64,000 nucleotides of DNA, taken from NCBI GenBank assembly GCA_030826945.1, contig JAPQLC010000003.1:204566-268565 (forward strand), in the 5' to 3' direction. A program made the translations under genes and the position numbers. The notes under the pieces are model-generated. The model did no database searches. It was given only the letters and a program-made list of their open reading frames with translations, and had not been told where the DNA came from. Positions 21,277 to 30,764 of this stretch are shown here, piece after piece. Positions within the stretch are counted from its first letter, which is position 1. Each line of letters begins with the position of its first letter. The DNA is from Candidatus Thiobius zoothamnicola. GTDB taxonomy: Bacteria > Pseudomonadota > Gammaproteobacteria > Chromatiales > Chromatiaceae.

Positions 21277-22638
21277 TCAAACCGCCGCTTCAATCGCCTC
21301 ACTGATGGTGGCCGCCGCAACAACCTGCAAGCCGTCAACCGGTGTCTTAGGCGCATTGGCATGTGGAATAATCGCCCGTTTGAAACCATGTTTGGCCGCT
21401 TCACGCAAACGCTCCTGACCATTGGGTACCGGTCGAAGCTCACCCGCCAAACCCACCTCGCCAAAAATCGCCAACTCTCCTTGCGGTGCGCGATCCCGAT
21501 AACTGGATAACACCGCTAATAACACGGCCAGATCAGCCGCCGGTTCAGTGATACGCACGCCACCCACCACATTCAAAAAAACATCCTGGTCAAACATGGC
21601 AATACCGCCATGTCGATGCAACACTGCCAACAGCATGGACAGACGATTCTGCTCCAAACCCAATGCAACACGTCTTGGATTACCCAAGGAGCTTTGGTCC
21701 ACCAACGCCTGCACTTCGACCAATAATGGCCGGGTGCCCTCACGGGTCACCAACACGGCGCTGCCCGGTGCTTGATGCTGATGCCAGGATAAAAACAAGG
21801 CCGACGGATTGCTCACTTCGCGCAAGCCCTTATCCGTCATGGCGAACACGCCTAATTCATTCACCGCACCGAAACGGTTTTTGATCGCCCGAATCAAACG
21901 CAGTTGACTGCCGCTGTCACCCTCGAAATACAAAACCGTATCCACCATATGCTCAAGCACACGCGGCCCGGCCAAAGCACCCTCTTTGGTGACATGTCCC
22001 ACCAGGAAAACGCTAGTGCCTGTCTGTTTGGCGAACCGCACCAAACGGGCGGCAGATTCACGGACCTGCGCCACCGAACCGGGCGCGGATTGCAACATCT
22101 CCGTATAAAAAGTCTGAATGGAATCCAATACCAACATCTTAGGTTGATGCTGCTGAGCCAGTTCGATGATGCGTTCGACACAAGTCTCAGTCAGAAGATG
22201 CAATTTTTCACGCGGCAGATTCAGACGTTGCGCCCGCAAACTGATTTGTTCAGCCGATTCTTCACCACTGACGTATAACGCCGACATCCGTTCAGACAAC
22301 GACGCCAGAGCCTGAGTCAATAAAGTGGATTTGCCAATGCCAGGGTCGCCGCCCAACAACACCACGGAACCCGGTGCCAAACCGCCACCCAATACCCGAT
22401 CCAGTTCCGCCATGCCGCTGGATGTGCGCTGGGTGACTTCCGTCGCCACCTGATCCAAAGTGCGAATCCCAGCGGATTGAACACTTCCAGCATAACCTTT
22501 AAACGATGCAGCTTGATGCTTCGTTGGCTCTACCGCTTCCACCAGCGCATTCCAGGCACCACAATCATGGCATTGACCCGCCCATTTGGGGAAACGTGCG
22601 CCGCACTCACGACATTGATAGAAGGATTTTCTAGCCAT
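21277..22638 (-). CDS. radA: DNA repair protein RadA
   Basis: RecA-like ATPase that drives branch migration of recombination intermediates. 453 residues from ATG 22638: an N-terminal zinc finger (CRECGARFPKWAGQCHDCGAW), Walker A GGDPGIGKST, the RadA-specific KNRFG motif (IKNRFGAVNELGVF) and a C-terminal Lon-like domain ending in GLAGELRPVPNGQERLREAAKHG. It overlaps the 3' end of alr by 8 bases, so translation is probably coupled. Confidence 0.96.
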   Translation of the reverse strand: MARKSFYQCRECGARFPKWAGQCHDCGAWNALVEAVEPTKHQAASFKGYAGSVQSAGIRTLDQVATEVTQRTSSGMAELDRVLGGGLAPGSVVLLGGDPGIGKSTLLTQALASLSERMSALYVSGEESAEQISLRAQRLNLPREKLHLLTETCVERIIELAQQHQPKMLVLDSIQTFYTEMLQSAPGSVAQVRESAARLVRFAKQTGTSVFLVGHVTKEGALAGPRVLEHMVDTVLYFEGDSGSQLRLIRAIKNRFGAVNELGVFAMTDKGLREVSNPSALFLSWHQHQAPGSAVLVTREGTRPLLVEVQALVDQSSLGNPRRVALGLEQNRLSMLLAVLHRHGGIAMFDQDVFLNVVGGVRITEPAADLAVLLAVLSSYRDRAPQGELAIFGEVGLAGELRPVPNGQERLREAAKHGFKRAIIPHANAPKTPVDGLQVVAAATISEAIEAAV

Positions 22639-23707
22639 GGTAATGCCGTTCAACCCGCGCCGTCACTTGGCACATCAAGGTATAAGGAATCGTGTTCGCC
22701 CAAACCGCCACCTCACCAATCGGCAAACCTTCGCCCCACAAAGTCACTGTATCGCCAACTTCGGCGGGCACATCGCTCAAATCAATCGTCAACATATCCA
22801 TGGAAACACGCCCGACAATTGGCGCACGCCGTCCCTTCAGTAACACTTGCGCACCAAACTGGATATGACGCGGATAACCATCCCCATAACCAATCCCCAC
22901 AACCCCTAATACACCATCCTTCGGCGCTCGCCAGACGCCACCATAACCCACCGGATCACCCCGCCGAACCGGCCTTACCACAATCAATCTCGCCTGCAAA
23001 GTCATCACCGGCTGCAAATCATAATCCGCCGCGCAATGGCCCAACATCGGCGACGCTCCATACAACATCAAGCCAGGCCGGATCCAATCCACATGACTCT
23101 GAGACCAAGCCAGCACGCCCGCTGAGTTAGCAATCGAACGCTCAAAGGCGTAGTGATCACAAATCTCTTGCATTTGATACAATTGACGATCCGTAGCGGG
23201 ATCATCCACATCATCCGCATTCGCCAGATGCGTGATTAATCGAATCTCATCAACCCAGGCACAAGATGCCAATTGAGTAATGCAAGCATGGCTTTGCGCG
23301 GCAGGAATCCCTAAACGATGCATCCCGGTATCCAATTTCAACCAGCAACTCAAGGGAACTGGCGATTCATTTTCCAACAGCAAGGCTAATTGGCGCGCTT
23401 GATGCACGACGATCTGCAAATGCGCTTGCGCGGCACACCTCAACTCATTACGATCATTCACGCCTTCCAACAACAAAACCGGGATCGTTACACCGGCCTT
23501 CCGCAGCTGCACGCCCTCACTCAATCGGGCCACCGCAAATGCATCGGCATCAGCCTGCAGGGCTTTGGCAACCTCTAATAGACCGTGTCCGTAAGCCTGG
23601 GACTTGATCACCGCTATGCACTTGGCACTAGGCGCATAGCGGCGCGCCACCCCAAAATTATGCCGCAAAGCGACCAGATTAACCTTGGCGACAGGATTCC
23701 AATGCAT
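22631..23707 (-). CDS. alr: Alanine racemase
   Basis: Makes D-alanine for peptidoglycan; PLP enzyme. 358 residues from ATG 23707, which has an excellent GGGAGGAG site. The PLP lysine lies in AVIKSQAYGHG (relatives usually have KADAYGHG or KANAYGHG), the second catalytic tyrosine in the C-terminal half, and GYGDGYPRH and GRVSMDMLTIDLS are conserved. Followed by radA; the restriction-modification pair was inserted just upstream. Confidence 0.95.
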   Translation of the reverse strand: MHWNPVAKVNLVALRHNFGVARRYAPSAKCIAVIKSQAYGHGLLEVAKALQADADAFAVARLSEGVQLRKAGVTIPVLLLEGVNDRNELRCAAQAHLQIVVHQARQLALLLENESPVPLSCWLKLDTGMHRLGIPAAQSHACITQLASCAWVDEIRLITHLANADDVDDPATDRQLYQMQEICDHYAFERSIANSAGVLAWSQSHVDWIRPGLMLYGASPMLGHCAADYDLQPVMTLQARLIVVRPVRRGDPVGYGGVWRAPKDGVLGVVGIGYGDGYPRHIQFGAQVLLKGRRAPIVGRVSMDMLTIDLSDVPAEVGDTVTLWGEGLPIGEVAVWANTIPYTLMCQVTARVERHYHG

Positions 23708-23790
23708 CAATCTCCTCCCAATGATTAAGCTCACCGGCAAAATAAAGCATAGTGAGGAACGAACGCAGCTTTATTTTATCCGACTGCAGT

Positions 23791-23804
23791 GCCTCGTTAA
23801 CTGC
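23791..23804. repeat. Left copy of 14 bp inverted repeat bracketing the R-M pair
   Basis: GCCTCGTTAACTGC. It overlaps the stop codon of the methyltransferase gene and recurs inverted, with one mismatch, at 26025-26038, just beyond the start of the endonuclease gene. The two copies frame the AT-rich module and probably record how it arrived. Confidence 0.5.
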
Positions 23805-25347
23805 TGAGCGCTGTATCGTAATTGGATCTTTGTTCAGCAATACCAAGTTCCAATTGACCAGTATGAGAAGCCTGTTGGTCTTCTACCCACCGTTGATATT
23901 GTTCTATTTCACCAAGCTCTCTTGCTATTTCCTTTATTGATAGCCTTCTCAACAGCCGAGTAGTAATCGGTCGTTTCTCATCCCAAAAAACCATTGACTC
24001 AAGAAATTCAAGTGCAGGAGTCGAGGTAACTAAATGATAAACGAATTCTGCTTCTTCTTTTGTGTCGAATGATAAAAAATTTACAGTATCATCGAATAAA
24101 ACCGTCTTTCCATCTAATGGACCTACAATGTTAAACTTCAATTTTTTATATAGTCCTGATATTGCAATCTTCCAATCCTTGAATGAATAATTACCCACAC
24201 CGAAAATAGAAAAATCAGGCTTGTTCCTGTATATAGAACTTCTCCTCTTATCTAAATGTTCTCTGTTATTTACTAAATATTCCCATGTTTTCGGAGCGAA
24301 ATCCTTAATTCTGCAGGTTTCTTCACCAACAGATTTCTGGGTTGTCAAGGCAACTCTCCTATATGTTTTTACTCTCCCATTTCCCACATCAGAACCTTTT
24401 AATAGGGGGTAAATATATTTATCTTCACATTCCACTATTTCTCCAAAGCCATTTTTATAGCCATCGTCTAATGGCTCTAGCTCCATAACTCTAGAACAAT
24501 CATGCTTTATACCAGAACGCCAGATATATCGGAGGTCTTGCCCTCTTAATTTCCTCCATTTCTCGTAGTTATTAACATCACTGACAATATACCCGTCCCT
24601 CTCACCAATGACATATGAAGGTGCGACTGAGTCTAATGATTCATAAACTTCGCAATCAGTATTCCCAGTATCCGCAGTTAATACAAACAGGCACGCCTCC
24701 ACAGCAGCATCAAAATATAGCTTCGCATCGATTGAATAGACATGTCCGAAGAAACGATGCTTTGTGCTCTGCCTAACTTGCCTCATGACCTTACGTGCAA
24801 CAGAATACTTACATAGAAATGCTATCGTTCCTGCACGATTTGATAGCCATTCAACATGCTTTAGCAGCATCCACTCAGAAATATCGAAATTGCCTGATCC
24901 TGTAATAGCTTCTATACCTTTCCGTTTTTGAAAGTTGGATTTTTCGGGAAGATTTTTGCTATTGATAAGCCCCAACTCGCTACTTGTAACCCAAGGAGGA
25001 TTTCCAATGATAAGGATGTTTCCTTGCAGTCCAGAGAGAGTTTTATTCCAGTCGGTATTGAAAAAATCGGCTTCGTTTACCGTTACATGATTTCCCGTAG
25101 AAACATCCTTTAGGGCTAAATTAGCCTCCTTAACATATTCAGGATTAATCTCGAAGCCCAAAACAATTGCGTTCTCAAAGCCCTCACATGATGCGCGAAC
25201 AAAAGTTCCCCTCCCACAAGTTGGCTCAATAATAACATCGGGGTTGATTCCATGATCCCGTTTCAGAACTTCAACAATTTTTCTGGCAAGATCAATTGGC
25301 GTCTGAAAATCACCAAACTGCCATTTATCAATAGATTTTCTTACCAC
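23797..25347 (-). CDS. N6-adenine DNA methyltransferase of a type II R-M system
   Basis: Protects a target site by methylating adenine. 516 residues: TPIDLARKIVE at the N-terminus, a SAM pocket (IIEPTCGRGTF, about residue 40) and the catalytic NPPW motif near residue 117, giving the motif order of gamma-class enzymes. The remaining 350 residues would hold target recognition. The start is GTG at 25347, directly after the TAA of the endonuclease gene with no spacer, so it is probably coupled. AT-rich and with codon use unlike radA and alr, pointing to transfer. Target sequence unknown. Confidence 0.85.
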   Translation of the reverse strand: MVRKSIDKWQFGDFQTPIDLARKIVEVLKRDHGINPDVIIEPTCGRGTFVRASCEGFENAIVLGFEINPEYVKEANLALKDVSTGNHVTVNEADFFNTDWNKTLSGLQGNILIIGNPPWVTSSELGLINSKNLPEKSNFQKRKGIEAITGSGNFDISEWMLLKHVEWLSNRAGTIAFLCKYSVARKVMRQVRQSTKHRFFGHVYSIDAKLYFDAAVEACLFVLTADTGNTDCEVYESLDSVAPSYVIGERDGYIVSDVNNYEKWRKLRGQDLRYIWRSGIKHDCSRVMELEPLDDGYKNGFGEIVECEDKYIYPLLKGSDVGNGRVKTYRRVALTTQKSVGEETCRIKDFAPKTWEYLVNNREHLDKRRSSIYRNKPDFSIFGVGNYSFKDWKIAISGLYKKLKFNIVGPLDGKTVLFDDTVNFLSFDTKEEAEFVYHLVTSTPALEFLESMVFWDEKRPITTRLLRRLSIKEIARELGEIEQYQRWVEDQQASHTGQLELGIAEQRSNYDTALSS

Positions 25348-26001
25348 TTAACGAACCCTTGAAATTCCTGGAACCTCACCAGCTTTCTGTATAACCCTGC
25401 CATACTGAAGTCTCCACTGAAGAGCGTTCGATATAGTCAAATATCCTTGATTAGGTGGTGTTTCTATAATTCTATCGGCGAGTTGTTCTGCGCCAATTTC
25501 ATCTACTGGCAAATTCCTTTCGTTGATAAAGGCGATAACATCATCCTTATTTCCCTCTCGTTCCAGAATATCCAGCAGCCCCTTTGTGGTTTGAAAATCA
25601 GCCGTACGTTCTTTTTCAACAAAGATAGTGTGCTGCATATTTAGCTGACCAGTTTTGTTTTTCTCATCATCTATCTTCTCATAAACAAAAACCAGCAAAT
25701 GATAACCAAACCCAAATATTTTCTGGGAGGCTGAGTTAAAAGGGCAGGAAGATTGCGGTTGCTTAAAGCTGGTTACTTTTATATCAACTCCGAGACCAGG
25801 AAAATCTATACCAGATGCGGAATTACCTTGTTCATACTCATATATGCCTGCAAGGTATGCGGTAAATTTGTGCTCAAGATATGTTCCAACAGCTTTTCCG
25901 TCAGTTACACCATAAAGAGATGGCTCGCCGTAAGAGGTCTCCATCTCCGCAAATTTGGATGCCTCTCCTTGCAAAGTTTCAATTGTCAATGTTGGTTTCA
26001 T
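25348..26001 (-). CDS. Putative type II restriction endonuclease
   Basis: 217 residues, no named family recognised. Residues about 38-78 look like a PD-(D/E)xK nuclease core: a glutamate in GTYLEHKF, then GIDFPGLGVDIKVTSF, where Asp and the D-I-K triplet would be the metal-binding acid and catalytic lysine. Immediately upstream of the methyltransferase on the same strand, as expected for an R-M pair. Endonuclease identity is inferred from motif and partner. Confidence 0.72.
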   Translation of the reverse strand: MKPTLTIETLQGEASKFAEMETSYGEPSLYGVTDGKAVGTYLEHKFTAYLAGIYEYEQGNSASGIDFPGLGVDIKVTSFKQPQSSCPFNSASQKIFGFGYHLLVFVYEKIDDEKNKTGQLNMQHTIFVEKERTADFQTTKGLLDILEREGNKDDVIAFINERNLPVDEIGAEQLADRIIETPPNQGYLTISNALQWRLQYGRVIQKAGEVPGISRVR

Positions 26002-26024
26002 ATGTCTTTCTATGTTGTTTTTTT

Positions 26025-26038
26025 GCAGCTAACGAGGC
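26025..26038. repeat. Right copy of 14 bp inverted repeat bracketing the R-M pair
   Basis: GCAGCTAACGAGGC, the inverted counterpart of 23791-23804 with one mismatch. It lies 23 bases before the endonuclease start codon. Confidence 0.5.
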
Positions 26039-26528
26039 TGTAGAACAACCATCGTACTAGGGAACATTCTCAATTAGATGAGCAGTGGTGCGCAGCCTGG
26101 GAAATATTCGGATTTATTTTGGACATCGGCGTGATATCGCACGATTTTACGGGATGATCAATGGGAACGCATCAAAGATTTACCCTCAGGGAAAGCCACG
26201 GACTGTGGTGTTACGGCGGCTGGATTCTTCATGCACTGGTGTTTTTGTAGACAATGCCTACATTGGAGCAGCCAGCCTTCAAACCCCATTATTTTACTGA
26301 AGGGAACTTGACCTGAAAAAGCCATTTTTACGATTGATACCCTGATGTCGGTGTATGTGCAACCAAACCGCCTTGTGCTGACCCACGAGACACAGCGAAA
26401 AAACCCAAAGCCCCAGCAGTTGACTGGGGCGTTTTTTATCGAAAAAAAATCACTATACGCCAATAGCCGCTTGTGCTATATCCTTCAATATCCCTTTCAC
26501 CGCACTCCAAATACCTGCCGAATCAGCC
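26039..26528. other. Gene-free stretch between the R-M pair and the sigma factor
   Basis: About 490 bases. Short open frames occur on both strands but none has a ribosome site, protein-like composition or family signature. The only clear element is the terminator-like hairpin at 26410-26437, which belongs to no visible gene. Confidence 0.5.
26410..26437 (+). terminator. Rho-independent terminator, probably bidirectional
   Basis: Stem GCCCCAG / CTGGGGC with a 7-base loop, followed by GTTTTTT on the plus strand and preceded by an A-run (T-run on the minus strand). It is a strong hairpin with no annotated gene ending at it, so it may end an unrecognised transcript or be left from rearrangement. 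Confidence 0.7.
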
Positions 26529-27188
26529 GTGTACGCCGCTTTTGCACAATATCACTCAGACGCGCCGGTTGATGCTGAACCAACCAAACCCAATCAGCAT
26601 GTCGCCGCTGAAAACCGACGCGCAAAAACACCGGCATACCATGCTCCGGAATCTGTCGAACATTTCCTTGCGCAGGTTGAACAGCCACTATACCGGTATG
26701 CTTACCGCTTTCTGAAATGCGAGCAGGATGCCTTGGAAGCTGTGCAAGAGACGCTGCTTAAATGGGTTGAGAAAAAATATTCACATAAACCGGTCGATGC
26801 ATGGCGACCTCTGGTTTACCGCATTCTGCAAAACCATCTGTATGATATAAAACGCCGTCAACGTATTACTGGCGGCATCATCCATATTTTCAATAAAATC
26901 ACCTTTACGGAAAACACACGGGATCTTGTTGAATCCGCGCCAGCCAGTCCACATCAGGAACCAGAGCGGCAAAAAGACCAGGACGCATTCATCACCGCAT
27001 TAATGAACGCGCTTGAAACCTTACCCAAACGCCAACGTCAGGCTTTTGAATACCGGGTCGGCGAAGGCCTGAGCACGCGGGAAACCGCCATCGCCATGGG
27101 GTGTGGGGAAGGATCCGTGATGACTCATCTCTCACGGGCCAATCAGGCGCTGCGCAAAGCGTTACGGACCTTTCATGACATCCATTGA
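26529..27188 (+). CDS. ECF-type RNA polymerase sigma factor
   Basis: 219 residues from the upstream ATG; the first 45 look disordered and a later start is possible. Region 2 (YRYAYRFLKCEQDALEAVQETLLKWVEKK, about residues 55-85) and region 4 (TLPKRQRQAFEYRVGEGLSTRETAIAMGCGEGSVMTHLSRA, about 165-205) are clear; region 3 is absent, as in ECF factors. No anti-sigma gene is adjacent: the next gene is an unknown membrane protein. Target promoters unknown. Confidence 0.85.
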   Translation: MYAAFAQYHSDAPVDAEPTKPNQHVAAENRRAKTPAYHAPESVEHFLAQVEQPLYRYAYRFLKCEQDALEAVQETLLKWVEKKYSHKPVDAWRPLVYRILQNHLYDIKRRQRITGGIIHIFNKITFTENTRDLVESAPASPHQEPERQKDQDAFITALMNALETLPKRQRQAFEYRVGEGLSTRETAIAMGCGEGSVMTHLSRANQALRKALRTFHDIH

Positions 27189-27325
27189 TCGAACCACGCT
27201 TTAAGTACTGACGAACAGACCTGATATATCCGCCAGGATTTTGCAAAGATCCACCCTTCATCAAAGTCATCAACACCCTCAGCACAGAATGACTTTGGCG
27301 CTCAATTTGAAACAGGTGACTCGCG

Positions 27326-27784
27326 ATGAAAATTCTCTTACTGATTTTACGCAGACTCTGGGCTTTACCCAATACGCTGATTGGCTTGATCTACGGCATC
27401 CTGGGGCTAGTTCTGGGTGCCAAAGTGCATTGGGCAGGGGATGTCGGCATATTGCGCTTCACCGACGTGCCCAAAAGTATTTTAGGAACGGCCATGTCAT
27501 TAGGGCATGTACAGCTTTTCAGCGCAGGCTACTTCAAAACCTTTGGCGGCGACTACACGCCGAACCGGTTTGGCGTGTCTGTGGTTGCTGAAGAGACTTT
27601 ACATACGCAACAAGCTGAAGTGCTCGGACCATTTTATTTGCTGTTCTACGGCTTGGGACTGATCATTTCACTCATCACCACACGCACCACACACCACAAC
27701 AATTTCATGGAGAAAGCACCGGAACGTGGAGCCGGGCTATGGCCATGGGAAGCAAAAGATTCTCAAAAAACGGCAAACTCTTAA
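27326..27784 (+). CDS. Unknown membrane-associated protein
   Basis: 152 residues. An N-terminal hydrophobic stretch (LPNTLIGLIYGILGLVLGA) and a second near residues 101-117 (LGPFYLLFYGLGLIISLI) frame a hydrophilic middle with VSVVAEETLHTQQAEVLG; a HEx-type histidine pair is not present, so no enzymatic call is made. It ends 9 bp before dnaB on the same strand. Family not recognised. Confidence 0.6.
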   Translation: MKILLLILRRLWALPNTLIGLIYGILGLVLGAKVHWAGDVGILRFTDVPKSILGTAMSLGHVQLFSAGYFKTFGGDYTPNRFGVSVVAEETLHTQQAEVLGPFYLLFYGLGLIISLITTRTTHHNNFMEKAPERGAGLWPWEAKDSQKTANS

Positions 27785-27793
27785 ATTCACCTT

Positions 27794-30709
27794 ATGTCAA
27801 CTGAACCCGATTACGAAGACTTACCGCCTCTGGAAGACCTGGCTGGCTTCGCCGAATCCGCTGTCGATGGGCTGCCTGTCCCGCCCCACTCCATCCAGGC
27901 AGAACAAGCGGTGCTCGGCGGCTTGATGCTCAATAATGAAGCCTGGGATCAAATCGCCGATATGATCTCTGTTGAAGACTTCTATCGACGCGAGCATAAA
28001 TCCATCTTTGAAGGCATTCACGCGCTGGCTGATCAGAATCGCCCTTGCGATCTGGTCACACTGGCCGAAGAATTGGAGCAGCGTGGACAACTCGCGGATA
28101 TCGGCGGCATCGCTTATCTGGGGGCACTGGTTGACGACACACCGGTCGCCTCGAATGTACCGGCTTATGTCACGATCGTGCGCGAAAGGTCGGTGATACG
28201 CCAACTGATCCAGATTGGCAACCGGATTGCGGAAAGCGGCTATCGGCCCGCTGGTCGCAAAGTGCATGAATTACTGGACGAAGCCGAAGTACAGGTTTTC
28301 CGTATCGCTGAACAACTGACCAAGGGACGGGCCGAATTCCATCCGGTCACCAAGTTGCTCACAAAAGCGGTTGACCGTATCGAAGAACTGTTCAGCAGTG
28401 ACAAGGATCTAACCGGCGTGGCGACAGGTTTCCATGACTTCGACCAAAAAACGTCTGGCTTGCAAAATGCCGACCTCATCATCGTTGCAGGACGCCCATC
28501 CATGGGGAAATGCATCATGGCAGGCAGTCGGGTGCTAGATCCCGCAACCGGGCGGCTGGAAATAATCGATGATCTGGTTGTCCGGCGACATGGAAACATC
28601 GCCACATTGACCACAGATTACCGCTTCCAATCCGCTCACCCCACGCAGTTTGTTGACGATGGCGTCAAACCGGTATTTCGCGTTCGCACAACTTCGGGAC
28701 GTGAAATCAATGCCACGCTGACACACCCTTTCCTGACCATCCACGGCTGGAAACCGTTAGCAGAATTGCAGGTTGGCGACCGAATTGGTGCGCCACGCAA
28801 ACTGCCTTTTTTCGGCACTGGCGACCTGTCTGAACAAAAAACCAAACTGGCGGCTTATTTTCTGACCGATGGTTGCTTAACCCACGCCTGTCCTCAGTTC
28901 ACCAATATCAATCCACGCATCCGACAAGACTTTATTGCGGCGTTAGACGATTTTCCCGGCGTTCAAGCCTGTCTGCAAAACAGCCGGGGCACACGTACAC
29001 CCAGCTTACATGTCGCTATGAACCGGAGTTTTTTGCGTCAGGCAAGACAGACATTCTCCAACCGTTTACGTCAACGCCTGAATGAACTCTCTTTAAGCTT
29101 ACCGACATTAGCCGCCCATCTGGGCGTAGCAGTCGCCACTGTGCATTACTGGACTATCGGCAAAGCGGCACCAGCGGGCAATACTCTGGGTTTGCTGTGT
29201 CGTGAATTACACATGGAACCCACTGCTTTAATGCCGTATGGCGTCGCCGCCACCCAACGCTCAACACCCAACCCGGTTACTGAGTGGCTGAATGAAATCG
29301 GTCTGATGGGCAAAACCGCACATGAAAAGCGCGTCCCGGCCTGTATTTTTGAATTACCCGCAGAACGCATGGCCATATTCATCAATCGCGCCTTCGCCTG
29401 TGACGGCAGCGTGTATGTGCAAAACGGTGATCAGGTGGGCATTTCGTACAGCACAGTTAATTATGGTCTGGCGAAAGACATGCGCCATTTGTTGCTGCGT
29501 TTCGGCATTCTGGCCAAACTGCGTCACCGGCGAATCAAATACCAGAATACATACCGGCCGGCCTATGAATTACGCATCACCCACCAGCAACATGTGCGTG
29601 ACTTTTTGCAACGGATAGGTATTTACGGCAAAGAAGAAGCGGTGATGGAAGCGCTATCAGTGAATCGGACAAAAACGGCCAAGATCGTTTTGGATACCTT
29701 GCCCAAAGAAATCTGGGCACTCATCGCCGAACGTAAAGGAGACTTGACCTGGGCGGAACTGGCGCGCCGTATGGGCCGAAAGCCGGGTCACAACTTTCAC
29801 GTCGGCAAACGTGGCGTCGGGCGTGCTTTGCTGACGGAAATTGCGCATGCCTTGGGGGATGCGGAACTCGCCAATTTAGCCACCAGTGATCTGTATTGGG
29901 ACCCAATCGAATCGATACATTATTTAGGCGAAAAACAGGTCTATGACTTGAGCGTGCCGGATACCCATAATTTCGTCGCGGAAGACGTGTTGGTGCATAA
30001 CACCAGCTTCGCCATGAACATCGCCGAGAATGTGGCGATTGGCGAGAAGCTCCCAGTCGCCATTTTCTCCATGGAAATGCCCGGCGAACAATTGACCTTG
30101 CGCATGATCTCATCGCTGGGGCGCATCAACCAGCAGTCTGTGCGCTCAGGTAAATTACAGGATGACGACTGGCCCCGCATCACATCGGCGGTCAATCTGC
30201 TCAGCCAAACCAAAATTTTTATTGATGACACGCCCGCCTTAAACCCAACCGAGTTACGCGCCCGTTGCCGTCGTTTAATGCGAGAACAAGGACAATTGGG
30301 GCTGGTCGTGATCGACTATCTGCAATTAATGCAAATGCAGGATTCCAACGAAAACCGCGCCACGGAAATATCCGCGATCTCACGCTCGCTGAAGGCGCTG
30401 GCCAAAGAACTCAATGTACCGGTCATCGCGTTATCGCAGCTCAACCGCTCGTTAGAGCAAAGACCCAATAAACGCCCGGTCATGTCAGATTTGCGCGAAT
30501 CCGGCGCAATTGAACAAGATGCCGATCTGATTGTCTTTATCTATCGTGATGAGGTTTACCATGAAGACACCATTGACAAAGGCAAAGCGGAAATCGTCAT
30601 CGGCAAACAACGTAACGGTCCGATCGGCACCGTCCACTTATCCTTCCAGGGGCAATATGTCCGATTTGACAATTTAGCTCAGGAAGCCTACGAAGCGTAT
30701 ATAACCTGA
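27794..30709 (+). CDS. dnaB: Replicative DNA helicase DnaB with an intein
   Basis: Hexameric helicase at the replication fork. The 971-residue precursor is two extein parts, residues 1-239 and 737-971, that join to a normal-sized DnaB of 474 residues. Features: the N-terminal AEQAVLGGLMLNNEAWDQI domain, the P-loop GRPSMGK split by the intein before TSFAMN, and the C-terminal LVVIDYLQLM (Walker B), SQLNRSLEQR and SDLRESGAIEQDADLI. Splicing is required for an intact ATP site. The ATG at 27794 matches the family start. Confidence 0.96.
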   Translation: MSTEPDYEDLPPLEDLAGFAESAVDGLPVPPHSIQAEQAVLGGLMLNNEAWDQIADMISVEDFYRREHKSIFEGIHALADQNRPCDLVTLAEELEQRGQLADIGGIAYLGALVDDTPVASNVPAYVTIVRERSVIRQLIQIGNRIAESGYRPAGRKVHELLDEAEVQVFRIAEQLTKGRAEFHPVTKLLTKAVDRIEELFSSDKDLTGVATGFHDFDQKTSGLQNADLIIVAGRPSMGKCIMAGSRVLDPATGRLEIIDDLVVRRHGNIATLTTDYRFQSAHPTQFVDDGVKPVFRVRTTSGREINATLTHPFLTIHGWKPLAELQVGDRIGAPRKLPFFGTGDLSEQKTKLAAYFLTDGCLTHACPQFTNINPRIRQDFIAALDDFPGVQACLQNSRGTRTPSLHVAMNRSFLRQARQTFSNRLRQRLNELSLSLPTLAAHLGVAVATVHYWTIGKAAPAGNTLGLLCRELHMEPTALMPYGVAATQRSTPNPVTEWLNEIGLMGKTAHEKRVPACIFELPAERMAIFINRAFACDGSVYVQNGDQVGISYSTVNYGLAKDMRHLLLRFGILAKLRHRRIKYQNTYRPAYELRITHQQHVRDFLQRIGIYGKEEAVMEALSVNRTKTAKIVLDTLPKEIWALIAERKGDLTWAELARRMGRKPGHNFHVGKRGVGRALLTEIAHALGDAELANLATSDLYWDPIESIHYLGEKQVYDLSVPDTHNFVAEDVLVHNTSFAMNIAENVAIGEKLPVAIFSMEMPGEQLTLRMISSLGRINQQSVRSGKLQDDDWPRITSAVNLLSQTKIFIDDTPALNPTELRARCRRLMREQGQLGLVVIDYLQLMQMQDSNENRATEISAISRSLKALAKELNVPVIALSQLNRSLEQRPNKRPVMSDLRESGAIEQDADLIVFIYRDEVYHEDTIDKGKAEIVIGKQRNGPIGTVHLSFQGQYVRFDNLAQEAYEAYIT
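28511..30001 (+). other. Intein in DnaB with LAGLIDADG homing endonuclease
   Basis: 497 residues (precursor 240-736). Splicing motifs: N-terminal Cys (CIMAGSRV), block B with TLTHPFLT, block F VYDLSVPDTHNF and the C-terminal VLVHN followed by +1 Thr. Two LAGLIDADG-like helices, LAAYFLTDG and FINRAFACDG, indicate a homing endonuclease. Two helix-turn-helix-like stretches are inserted: LSLPTLAAHLGVAVATVHYW between the endonuclease helices and LTWAELARRMGRKPG near the end. The insertion point inside the P-loop is a known DnaB intein site. Confidence 0.93.
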
Positions 30710-30764
30710 CCATAAAAAAACCGGTTGACGACCAGTAACCCACACCCACGAACCCAACACTCTC

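Noticed and set aside
26085..26300. 71-codon plus-strand frame in the gap after the R-M pair
   Set aside because: No ribosome site, atypical composition, overlapped by an equally plausible frame on the other strand.
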